Shown piece after piece: positions 51,824 to 61,095 of a stretch of 64,000 nucleotides of DNA. This stretch comes from Vairimorpha ceranae (lineage: Eukaryota > Microsporidia > Nosematidae). The stretch spans positions 1 to 64,000 of the forward strand of contig NW_020169296.1 of assembly GCF_000988165.1 (NCBI RefSeq), in the 5' to 3' direction. The position numbers were made by a program, and so were the translations under genes. Every line of letters starts with the position of its first letter. Within the stretch, counting starts at the first letter, position 1. Under the pieces are notes generated by a model. That model was given only the letters and a program-made list of their open reading frames with translations. It searched no databases and was not told the origin of the DNA.

Positions 51824-52006
51824 TTATCGATGATAATTTCTATGAAGTAGCATTCTTCTCTTTTCATTAAATTCTTTATTACAAATATCACATCTGTAAA
51901 TACATATATTTTTTACATATTTTTCATCTGTACACCACATTTCTATTTCTAAAGGATGTCCATTAATTGTTTCAACTTGTATTTTTTGTTTATAAAATCT
52001 TGACAT
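51824..52006 (-). CDS. Small single C2H2 zinc-finger protein (60 residues)
   Basis: A 60-residue protein. The N-terminal half reads MSRFYKQKIQVETINGHPLE, then IEMWCTDEKYVKN. The C-terminal half is one C2H2 finger, YRCDICNKEFNEKRRMLLHR followed by NYH (CX2C, X12, HX3H). GACCCTTTAAA right before the ATG supports expression. The minisatellite at 52032-52199 lies immediately upstream. The function is unknown; a lone finger this short more likely binds protein or RNA or works as a subunit than as an independent DNA-binding factor. It is easily missed by length-filtered annotation. Confidence 0.75.
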   Translation of the reverse strand: MSRFYKQKIQVETINGHPLEIEMWCTDEKYVKNICIYRCDICNKEFNEKRRMLLHRNYHR

Positions 52007-52031
52007 TTTAAAGGGTCAAACTTTCGTTACT

Positions 52032-52199
52032 AATCTATTCAATAAATTCGTGCACAATCTATTCAATGAATTCGTACATAATCTATTCAATGAATTCTTG
52101 CACAATCTATTCAATGAATTCGTGCACAATCTATTTAATGAATTTGTGCACAATCTATTCAATAAATTTGTGCACAATCTATTTAATAAATTCATGCAC
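52032..52199 (+). repeat. Minisatellite, 7 x 24 bp
   Basis: Seven exact-length copies of a 24-bp unit (AATCTATTCAATGAATTCGT followed by GCAC) fill 168 bp. Being 8 codons long it stays open on both strands and encodes an octapeptide repeat (LNRLCTNS-type on minus, HNLFNEFV-type on plus). I regard it as non-coding spacer. It lies between the 5-phosphatase stop and the zinc-finger start. Confidence 0.97.
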
Positions 52200-52201
52200 A
52201 T

Positions 52202-53041
52202 TTATTTTTTCCATAAAAAAATATACAAAATAAGTGTTAATGTTATAAAAGTAAAACTAATACACAATAAATTATCATACAAGAAACATGAAACAATGCT
52301 TGATTTACACGCAGTCAATTTTACATTAAAGATATTTAAATTATTTATATCTTCATTAAAAGACATGTAAACTAATTTATGATCAGAATTACTAAATTGA
52401 TTAATTATATTGTAATTTGTCACATTACTTAATTTTATATTTTTATATAAAATTCTATCACAATATGATGGCATCCTAGTATTATTTAATACATTTTCAT
52501 TGTATTTATAAGTAAATTTAAAGCAAATTTCATTTTCTAAATAACCATATTGTCGTTTTATTGCATCTAATTCATCAAAATCTTTACAATATTTAAAAAT
52601 TTGCTTTGTAAATCTGTAGTTAAAATCACCTGCTAAAATAACAGGACCACCAATTTTTAATATCAAGTGTGTTATATAATTAATCTGTTTATTTCTTAGT
52701 GCTAAATTATTTTCACCATCTTTTAAATGTAGGCTTATAAAGATTAATGAACTGTTTATATTTGATATTATACATCCTTTGTTACCCAAGTAGCACTCGC
52801 CGAAACAATAAACATAAAATTTTACATCAAGCTGCATTTTTGATAAAATAAGAGCATGAATGCCATACATTCTATTATAATACACATAAGGGTAGTTTTT
52901 AGGTAAATTAATTGTATAAAAGTATTCCTGTATTGAAATTAAGACTATATCAAAAGTTAGAGTATTAATATAATCTAAAAGATCTTCATAAGCCATTTTA
53001 TTATTATTTAGATTATATGTAATCACTTGAATTTTTTGCAT
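52202..53041 (-). CDS. Inositol-polyphosphate 5-phosphatase, tail-anchored
   Basis: A 279-residue enzyme of the endonuclease/exonuclease/phosphatase fold. Motifs are VITYNLNNNK (start), ISIQEY (catalytic Glu39), GNKGCII, ISLHLKDGENN, GDFNYRF (138-144), RMPSYCDRIL (189-198) and SDHKLVYMSF (219 on). 'GDFNYR', 'PSYCDRIL' and 'SDHK.V' are diagnostic of phosphoinositide 5-phosphatases. The C-terminus ends in a transmembrane segment (about 255-276), implying a tail anchor in ER or Golgi. It consists of little more than the catalytic domain. It lacks the CCC tract at its start (AAGTTTATG). Its TAA is followed at once by an in-frame ATG and the octapeptide-coding minisatellite. Confidence 0.9.
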   Translation of the reverse strand: MQKIQVITYNLNNNKMAYEDLLDYINTLTFDIVLISIQEYFYTINLPKNYPYVYYNRMYGIHALILSKMQLDVKFYVYCFGECYLGNKGCIISNINSSLIFISLHLKDGENNLALRNKQINYITHLILKIGGPVILAGDFNYRFTKQIFKYCKDFDELDAIKRQYGYLENEICFKFTYKYNENVLNNTRMPSYCDRILYKNIKLSNVTNYNIINQFSNSDHKLVYMSFNEDINNLNIFNVKLTACKSSIVSCFLYDNLLCISFTFITLTLILYIFLWKK

Positions 53042-53479
53042 AAACTTAAAAAGAATTATTTTAAAATAATTAATGCACCAATAAAAACATTCTGTTCTTT
53101 ATTTCAATTCGATAAAAATAAATTTAAATTTTTTAAATAACTATTTATTTTATGTAAATTACATCATCTATATGTTTATATAATGATACAAAAATATTTA
53201 TGTTGTTGTCAAAAGAGTTGTTTCTAAAACAAGACAGTTACACTTCGGAGAAGACTTCGCCCTCTCTTACCCCAGATTAAAATTTTATAAACTTTTTCTT
53301 TTAAAATTAAATACAAGAGAATGTGAAAAAAAAGTTTTTTATATTTTGTTTATATTTTAGGCAGAAAAATTGGTTTTTTAAAGGTTGTTTATTCTAAAAA
53401 AAATTAGAGATTGTGTATTTTGTAAAAAATAATAAAAAAATATTTAGTTAAGCTTTTCAACTAACTTACTATTTTTTTT
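53042..53479. other. AT-rich spacer
   Basis: It contains a short GC-richer word at about 53234-53275 (CTTCGGAGAAGACTTCGCCC). No gene was recognised. Confidence 0.4.
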
Positions 53480-53947
53480 AATCTTATTATATCAATTTTT
53501 TCAAAATTATCGAACTGTTATCTTCTGCAGCTAACTTTACCATATTAAACTGCAATATTTCCACAACAATATAGACTATAGTATTTAAATGCTCATGAAG
53601 TGGCACTCTTCTTGTTTGGATATTATTGCCAATGTTTGGCCTAATTAAAATCCTACCATTTAAATATTAGAAACCATTTCGCCATCAACTCTTTTCAATC
53701 ATACGATCTGCAGCTATTTTTGTAGATAATCTTGTATTTTCACGCATAACCAAACTTTTCATAGAATTATCAACAGTTATTTGTCCAGATCTTGCTCTTT
53801 TATAAATTCTATAATTAAATTATCAAAATTTGAAAGTATAACATATCTAATAAACATTTTATCTTCTATACGTTCAATTTTTAAATCACAGTTAGAATCG
53901 TTGCTTGTTAAAATTATAGAGTCTATTTGATCGTTAGCCATCAACAT
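53480..53947 (-). pseudogene. Decayed transposase-like fragment, tentative
   Basis: A minus-strand frame from ATG at 53947 runs 56 codons (MANDQIDSIILTSNDSNCDL region). In a shifted frame it continues RARSGQITVDNSMKSLVMRE, then NTRLSTKIAADRM, and IRPNIGNNIQTRRVPLHEHL. 'RSG..T.D......V..N.R.ST..IA' and the following basic stretch look like the second helix-turn-helix and linker of Tc1/mariner transposases. No catalytic part is present. The identification is weak. Confidence 0.3.
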
Positions 53948-54288
53948 CCTTATACTTAACCCAATTATATAGTTTTATAAATATCCTTAAAAACATTTAA
54001 TTTCCTAGTTATTCTTACAACTTCTTTTCTTTTGCTCTTCAAAAGCAGGAGGTAAATTTTTAAAAAATCTTAACCCACTTTTTGTACCATGAATAGCACT
54101 TTAGCTGATAAAAATTTGTAAAGTACAAGGTGTTATTGAAGCATCAAAAAATAAACTCAATTAATTTAATTAACATTTAACAATCTGTTTTTTTATGTAA
54201 ACAGTAAAAACAAGGCAATCAGCAGTATTAATTTAATGGCGTTGGCATGTCTGTTTTATAAATAATAATAATTACATAAACCCATATT

Positions 54289-55245
54289 TTATTTCAGCAT
54301 TTTAATTTTCAACAAAAGGTAATTTCTTTCAAATTTAGTAAACTTGTAAAATTTTTCTGTTTCTGAAATATGTTGTCTAACTAAAATTTTAAATGTTTCT
54401 AATAATGGTTTCATACAAAAATTGTAACTTTTAGAAACCTCATATAATTCTCTAAATATCGAATATTCATTAATTATCTTATTTAATTTTGCGAGTTCTG
54501 CTTCAGATAAAGAAATTAATGTTTTGAAACTATTATTTAAAGCTTTTTTTAGATTTATTTCTGTATACAAAAGAAATTTATAATATTTAACATGGGTTTC
54601 TTTTAACTTAATTTGATACTTATTAAAATCTTCAATAATTGATGTTGAATCATCTTCTAAAATATTATAAATAGTTGCACACAATTCTTTGAAATCTTTT
54701 GACATAAAATTTATTTCGCTTTCCAATATCTTAATATTTTCAAATTTTTTTCTTTTATTTTCGATCAGAGCACTGCTAATAATACAAAATGCGTTATACA
54801 TAGATTTAAAACAGCTTTTATAAAAGGCATAGTCTTCTGGAGTGATTTCTTTTGCAGCTTCAACTCTAAAACATCCTAAGGAAAGAAAGAATCCAATCAA
54901 TTTAGGCCTATTATTAACTTTATTGTATTCTTTATATATTAATTCCATTTCACCATTTAATATTTTTTCATTCTTTCTCAGTAACCCAATCGACTTTTTA
55001 TAAAATTCATAAATCTCACGTGCTTTACTTCTTTCTTCAGAATTTTTAAACATAACACTTTTTCCTTTTTTTTTAAAAAATATTGGCGGATTATCTACGT
55101 CTAAAGTTTCTGTACGTCCAATATTGAGTATTTCATTAAACTTATTTTTCATGTAGTTACTATTTTTATTCTCACCTGTGGATTCCTCAATAAGTGTTTC
55201 GTATTGATTCATGCAGTAGTAAAATATCAAAAATAGATAGAACAT
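54289..55245 (-). CDS. Lineage-specific helical protein, paralog A
   Basis: A 318-residue protein I do not recognise. The first 11 residues (MFYLFLIFYYC) are hydrophobic. The rest is almost entirely helical and charged, with FKNSEERSKAREIYEFYKKS, GCFRVEAAKEITPEDYAFYK and a C-terminal KPLLETFKILVRQHISETEK. No known motif is seen. It is roughly four-fifths identical by eye to the gene at 57224 in the same orientation. ACAACCC directly precedes the ATG and is shared with the paralog, as are about 20 bases further upstream. Beyond that the flanks differ. The short hydrophobic start may be a weak signal for secretion or anchoring; that is inference. Confidence 0.85.
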   Translation of the reverse strand: MFYLFLIFYYCMNQYETLIEESTGENKNSNYMKNKFNEILNIGRTETLDVDNPPIFFKKKGKSVMFKNSEERSKAREIYEFYKKSIGLLRKNEKILNGEMELIYKEYNKVNNRPKLIGFFLSLGCFRVEAAKEITPEDYAFYKSCFKSMYNAFCIISSALIENKRKKFENIKILESEINFMSKDFKELCATIYNILEDDSTSIIEDFNKYQIKLKETHVKYYKFLLYTEINLKKALNNSFKTLISLSEAELAKLNKIINEYSIFRELYEVSKSYNFCMKPLLETFKILVRQHISETEKFYKFTKFERNYLLLKIKMLK

Positions 55246-57223
55246 GGGTTGTCTAAAAATTTTATAATTTAAGCATTTTTTACTATTTAATTAAAAAGTA
55301 TAATTGGCTGTATTTCGGTTAAAAAATAAAAACAGTATATTTTTTTAAATTATTATGGTTTTATCAGTTTTTGTTTTTAAAACTTCGTATAATTAAAAAA
55401 ATTAAAGTTTAATAAATATCTTAAATACAATTGTTGCTAAAATTTATTTTTTGTTGTATATTTTTTAATTATTATTTAATTAAAAACTTTACATCATAAT
55501 TTTGTATAATTAAATGAGGTTTTTAAAAATATTATTGTTTAATTGTAGATTTAAAATATTCTACAGTCCGATACCACCACACGCAGATAACCTAAATATT
55601 TTAAGTTGAAAATTGATTCTAAATTTGTAAAAAATAAACAACTTTTTTACAAAAAAATAAAATTTGTGTGCTAAACAATTTAGGAGAATATAATCAAATT
55701 ATTAAAATCGTAAAATAAGTTAAACTAAAATAAATTTTATATTTTAATTGTTTCAAAAATTTAATTTGTGTTGCACATTTTTTAATTTACCCTCTTTTTA
55801 AATTTTTATTTTTTCACATAAGACAGGAGTTAAAATAAATTAAATTTTCAAAAAGTAAATTATATTTTTAAAAGGCTTTATATAAAAATGAATAGTTGTT
55901 TTATTTACTAATAATTACAACTATTGAAAAAAATTGTATGTTGTTAAAAGTAAAGTTACTGCAAATTGTATGACGGATAAAATAATCTATTTAATGTTTT
56001 TAGATTAATAATTATCGTAAACCTTGAGAAGAAAGCCGAAATTATGATAATTTTCTGCAATACTAGATAAAGCATAAGATTTTTATTATAGTTTAGTTTC
56101 TCTATTATTTTTATCTTGTTTTATTTGTTTAAAAAGTTATAGTTCTTCATTTTCTTTTTGTTTTTAAATAACATAAATTATTTCGTTTATAGTCAAATTT
56201 TAAATAAAAAATGTCTATTAATTGATTTTAAAACTGTTAGAATAAATACCTACATGTAATTTGGATACCACAATGCTATTTCAAAATGTAAAAGGATTTT
56301 AAATATTTTAATACTTAAAATTGAAAAAGGATCTTAGCTGTCTAAATACTTAAAAATTTTCTCTTTTTTCTGACTACATAAAACACAAGAATAAATTAAT
56401 TTTATAAAATTTTTATTTATTAAATAGGTCGATAAATAAATTTAAAATAATCAAAAATTCTTGTAAAAAACGTTTGTAAAAAGTAAAACATGTCGTTTTG
56501 TAAAAATTGCATTTCTCTTCTATGTCTATATATTTAAATTTGAGTTAAAAAAATTTAAAGAGTTTTATTCAAAATGATCAGCACAAGTCACATAATTTTT
56601 ACTATTTATTCACAAAAAAACAATACAATTAATTTTAAAACGCAAGGAATAGTGGAACGAAAGAGCTACATGTGGTCATTTTTGCCCCAAATAAAAAATT
56701 TTGATTAATCTACTTAAAGTAAAAAACGAAATAAAAAAAATTGAAATCTATTTTTCTGTGAAAATGTATTTCTTAAAAAGACCTTTTTTACTACAATGCT
56801 AGCAAAAACACTCGTAATAATTCTTTTTATTGTACTTATTATTAAATCCACTTCACCCATGCACTTGTTTGGTGAATTTTCTATTACTGCTTCAATATTG
56901 GAATATTTTTTTCTTCCTGGCATGGCATTTTTAAGAGCATTTTAAAAAAATTAATTTATAGTATTTGTGAGCAAAAGTGGCTAAAATTTATTTATTTTAA
57001 ATCATTAGAATGATAAACAGAAATTTTGAAACTTATAGATACATGTTTAAGGGGTTTCCCGCTTTAAGAATTGGTTTTAAATGAATTTTTAAAAGTCTTT
57101 AGTTCAAATATTTTAACATTACTTTAGATTATTTTCTAATTTGCTCTAAAGTTAATAAAATTTTATAAAATACAAAAATTTAATACAGCACTTTAGTCTC
57201 TTTAAATCATCTTCAAGATTTTG
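55246..57223. other. 2 kb spacer between the paralogs
   Basis: AT-rich; no gene was recognised with confidence. TACAGTCCGATACCACCACA at 55563 begins with the same eight bases as the Tc1-type terminus at 6251 and may be a solo or diverged transposon end. A 69-codon minus-strand frame (56714-56923, MPGRKKYSNIEAVIENSPNK) has no start signal and is left out. Confidence 0.4.
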
Positions 57224-58174
57224 TTATTTTCTTATCCCCAGTAAAAGGTAATTTCTTTCAAATTCAGTAAATTTGTAAAATTTTTCTGTTTCTGAAATAT
57301 GTTGGCTAACTAAAACTTTAAATGTTTCTAATAATGGTTTCATACAAAAATTATACTCTTTAAAAGCCTCATATAATTCTCTAAATATCGAATATTCATT
57401 AATTATCATTTCAAAATCAATCTTTTCTGCTTCAGATAAAGAAATAAATATATTTAAATCATTAACCAAAACTTTTTTTAACTTTATTTCTGTATATAAA
57501 AGAAATTTATAATATTTAACATGGGTTTCTTTTAACTTAGTTTGATACTTATTAAAATCTTCAATAATTAATCCTGAATCAACTTCAAAAAAATCACAAA
57601 TAGCTGCGCACAGTTCTTTGAAATCTTTTGACATAAAATTTATTTCGCTTTCCAATATCTTAATATTTTCAAATTTTTTTCTTTTATTTTCGATCAGAGC
57701 ACTGCTAATAATACAAAATGCGTTATATATAGATTTAAAACAGCATTTATAAAAGGCATAGTCTTCTGGAGTGATCTCTTTTGCAGCTTCAACTCTAAAA
57801 CATCCTAAAAAAAGAAAAAATCCAGTCAATTTAGGCCTATTATTAATTTTATCATATTCTTTACGTATTAGTTTCATTTCATCAGCTGATATTTTTTCAT
57901 TCTTTCTCAGTAACCCAATCGACTTCTTATAAAATTCATAAATCTCACGTGCTTTACTTCTTTCTTCAGAATTTTTAAATAAAACATTTTTCCCTTTTTC
58001 CTTAAAAAATATTGATGGCTTATCTACGTCTAAATTTTCTGTACGTCCAATATTGAGTATTTCATTAAACTTATTTTTCATGTAGTTAATATTTTTATTC
58101 TCATCTGTGGATTCCTCAATAAGTGTTTCGTATTGATTTATGCAGTAGTAAAATATCAAAAATAGATAGAACAT
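57224..58174 (-). CDS. Lineage-specific helical protein, paralog B
   Basis: A 316-residue close paralog of the gene at 54289, collinear without large indels until the C-terminus, where it ends LLLGIRK instead of LLLKIKMLK. Conserved blocks include KNKFNEILNIGRTE, FKNSEERSKAREIYEFYKKS, GCFRVEAAKEITPEDYAFYK, ALIENKRKKFENIKILESEI and SIFRELYEA. Divergence is highest at about residues 200-215 and 238-258. Both copies are open over their full length. GACAACCC precedes the ATG as in copy A. No biochemical role is suggested by the sequence. Confidence 0.85.
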   Translation of the reverse strand: MFYLFLIFYYCINQYETLIEESTDENKNINYMKNKFNEILNIGRTENLDVDKPSIFFKEKGKNVLFKNSEERSKAREIYEFYKKSIGLLRKNEKISADEMKLIRKEYDKINNRPKLTGFFLFLGCFRVEAAKEITPEDYAFYKCCFKSIYNAFCIISSALIENKRKKFENIKILESEINFMSKDFKELCAAICDFFEVDSGLIIEDFNKYQTKLKETHVKYYKFLLYTEIKLKKVLVNDLNIFISLSEAEKIDFEMIINEYSIFRELYEAFKEYNFCMKPLLETFKVLVSQHISETEKFYKFTEFERNYLLLGIRK

Positions 58175-58929
58175 GGGTTGTCTAAAAATTTTTTTAATAT
58201 TTATTAAATAATTTTAGTTTTTAGAATTATTGATAAATTCAACTTTTGTAAAAATTTGTTAAATACATGTTATTGTAGTCTAAATTAAAAAATTGTAAAC
58301 ATGAATAAATTTAATTTTTTATAATTATTTTTGCTTTTAAAATGTTTATATGATTTAATTATTTTATGAGTTTTAATTAAACATTCAAAAACTTTAAACA
58401 ATTTATTTAAATTCTAAAACAAGTAAATTCTTATAAACTATTCAAAAAAATGTATAATTTCTGCACATTTTGATGTTTAATTACAAGAGAGGTTAAACCA
58501 ATACTCTTTTTTTTGCAACAATAATTATTGTAAATGTAACATTTTTGCAAGTAAAAATATTTAATTAAGAAATTTCGATTTGACTTTTGCTAACACAAGA
58601 ACCTTTTGTTATTTATTTAATTACTATATTATGCTATTTAAGGTTTTAAATTTTTATTTTAAATTATTTTTAAATGATTTTTAAAGATTTATAGTTTAAA
58701 TGTCGATTTAAAGTATTTTTGGATGAAATCTAAAATTTTAAATTTTTACTTCGTTTTTGAGGTTTCTTAACATTAATACGAAATAAATACAAATTATTCA
58801 AAATAAATTCACTATGTATTTGTGTTAAGCTTTAAATTAAATATGCTAAACAATTTTAGTATAAATTAAATAAACATTTTAAACTAAATTTTTTTTTATT
58901 TCTATTTTAAAGAAATCTTACTGAAAAGT
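58175..58929. other. AT-rich spacer
   Basis: No gene, repeat or relic was recognised beyond the shared start-proximal bases of paralog B. Confidence 0.45.
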
Positions 58930-59300
58930 ATCAAATAGTTTTATATTTCAATATCTTAGGGACTGAAGTTTTACAGCATTCCAGTTTCTTTCAATAATAT
59001 TTGTATGAATCCCTGTCTATAAATTTAAAAATAAATAAAATGACTTATTGATTATTGTAAAAAAAATGTTGGAAGAGACTAGAATAACTTTTTCAGTTGT
59101 TAGTATCTATTACAGAAGAACTGTCAATATATTTATAAAGAAGGTGTTATTGCTTCTTTATTTCTCTTATATACAGGTTGTAATACAATACACTCTGTCT
59201 TTTTTACTCAGTGCATTAATAACCAACACGTTGCCTACCAAATATCCTCCGTTAAACTTTCTTTTTCCAAAGGTACTTTCGTCCGCCTTAACAATATAAT
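58930..59300 (-). pseudogene. Decayed IS1595/ISXO2-like DDE transposase, copy 2
   Basis: The minus strand reads YIVKADESTFGKRKFNGGYL near 59295-59235, the catalytic 'vDES.FgKrKyn.G' block of IS1595/ISXO2 transposases. INALSKKDRVYCITTCI follows. After frame changes come VIDTN(N)..KSYSSL and then TGIHTNIIERNWNAVK near 58960, equivalent to the 'TG.HTQ.IE..W...K' block. The blocks are in the right order and spacing for the catalytic half. In-frame stops and frameshifts make it inactive. The N-terminal half upstream (59300-59500) is barely recognisable. Confidence 0.7.
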
Positions 59301-59999
59301 AAAAATCTTAAATTTTTTAAAGAGATATATTTAAAAATTTATTATCAGGAGCCCAGCTGGTTACACGATAAACATATTGTAAAAATTAAGTTGAACCTAG
59401 CTGGTTTGCGATATATAATATTGTAAGAATAGGCCGGGATTGACTGCGTACATAAAGATAACGCCTTAATAAGCCATAGGTTGGTATTTATTGATACAAA
59501 TTTGTCAAAGAGTTTTTTATGTATATTTGCATTTTGTTACTTAACAGGAAGAATTAGCAAATTTATGAGATTTTGTCAGAGTCTAATTCATTTTTTACTA
59601 ATCAAGCACTATACGCACGCAATTTTAGTTTATTTTATAAATGCCGGGCTTTTTATTTAAATTTACAAATGACATGAGATTAAGAAATTAGACTAAAACG
59701 AATAATTAAAATTCTAATGCTTTATTTAAAGAGCTAGAATAGGATTAAAACAAGAAAAATTTAAATATATCAATAAGGCTAGATATTTTTGATGGTATTT
59801 TAGTATAAAAGTTAAGCAGATATTACAAAGGTTAGGTTAATGATCTTTTTAAAAATAGCTATATTTTGGAAAGTCTGCAGATAACTTATATTAAAAAAAC
59901 AATTCAGGTAAAACATAATTTATTTTTGGATACTATTGTTTTACTAAAATTATATTAAACGATAAGAGGCTGTTATTATGTTATTTTAACCCTACATTT
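59301..59999. other. Spacer, partly transposon-derived
   Basis: No intact gene. The part next to 59300 probably includes the eroded N-terminal half of the transposase relic and is less AT-rich (for example AGCCCAGCTGG at 59351). The rest is low-complexity AT. Confidence 0.4.
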
Positions 60000-61095
60000 A
60001 AAAAAATTTTAATTACTGTACGAAGTTTAGAATAAAATGAATTAAGCTTAAATTTCTTTTTCCTAAATTATTAACAAATTTTTTTTTTATTATAATAGTA
60101 TCATTAAAACTATTATGAACAAATTTTTTGTTCATTTTGACTAAATACTTTGCATTAATCAAATTTACATTTTCAACCTTACAGCTAACATAATTTTTTC
60201 GTTTTTCCTCTATACATTTATCATAATTTTCGTGTATACTTTTTTAAAGCCAATTTTATTCAAAAATTAACTAAATGATGAGTTATTGGTTGCAGAGTGA
60301 ACAGCCACATTATACACATAGCTCAATTTTCGTATAATAACCGACTATTTTTGTCATTTGCATTATTTTAGTCATACAAATGCTTTTGTAAATATCTTGC
60401 GAGTGTTTAATTATTTCTTTTGGCCTTAAATTTACGGGCCTATCGTACACTAAAAGTATTTTTATTTGGTTGTAAAAATAATTAAAACTAAACTTGTAAA
60501 CTCTTTACAATCGTCACAATGTAAAATCTGAAGATCACAGAACTAGAAAAAAAACAATTTCTTAACTTGCTAAAATTTCAACAACAATTTGCTTTATCAG
60601 TAAAGTTATTGCATAATTTAAATATCTATCTACACCAGTTAATATCAAAGCGTATTCATTATTTTGACAAGCATACTTTCTCATTTCAACAAGATCTATT
60701 ATTAACTTTTGAAACAACCTGCTTGCCAAAATGTGTTAAAATTTTTCTTTTGTTTTAAGAACTGTGCTTGGGTACAAATATTACACTCTGAATGAGCCTC
60801 CCTAACAAGCGATTTTGATATAGAAAAATACAAATGCTTGAACAGTTCATATAAACGATAACGCCCATAAATATTTCGTCTGTGCAAATATGTACTTCAA
60901 GATTTTTAAAACTGTGTGTCCTCAACAAAACACGCTTGTGGTTTTCATCTACATTTTTAAAATGATGTAAATATTCTACTAGCATAAAATTTTTACACCA
61001 TTTTTTTATTGATATTTTACTTGTCTATTCACTTCGATTGCTGTTTATTTACTTTTCAAATATTGTACAATGTTTTGATACTCTTCATTTGATTA
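60000..61095 (-). pseudogene. Decayed retroviral-type (rve) integrase gene, copy 2
   Basis: On the minus strand, segments follow the same order as the relic at 23480-24615. They are NEEYQNIVQYLKSK near 61090; HHFKNVDENHKRVLLRTH near 60960; GRYRLYELFKHLYFSISKSL and CNICTQAQFLKQKK near 60870-60750; VAVHSATNNSSF near 60290; and INAKYLVKMNKKFVHNSF near 60140. Several frames are used. The two copies are clearly related but well diverged, so they are old separate insertions rather than a recent duplication. Confidence 0.65.

Noticed and set aside
52050..52370. 106-codon plus-strand frame with HNLFNEFV repeats
   Set aside because: It is produced by the 24-bp minisatellite and then runs antisense to the 5-phosphatase gene; no start motif.
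56714..56923. 69-codon minus-strand frame (MPGRKKYSN...)
   Set aside because: It has an ATG but no start motif or family resemblance, and its end is low complexity; not enough support.
59048..59299. 83-codon plus-strand frame
   Set aside because: It is the antisense of the IS1595-like transposase relic, which is readable on the minus strand.
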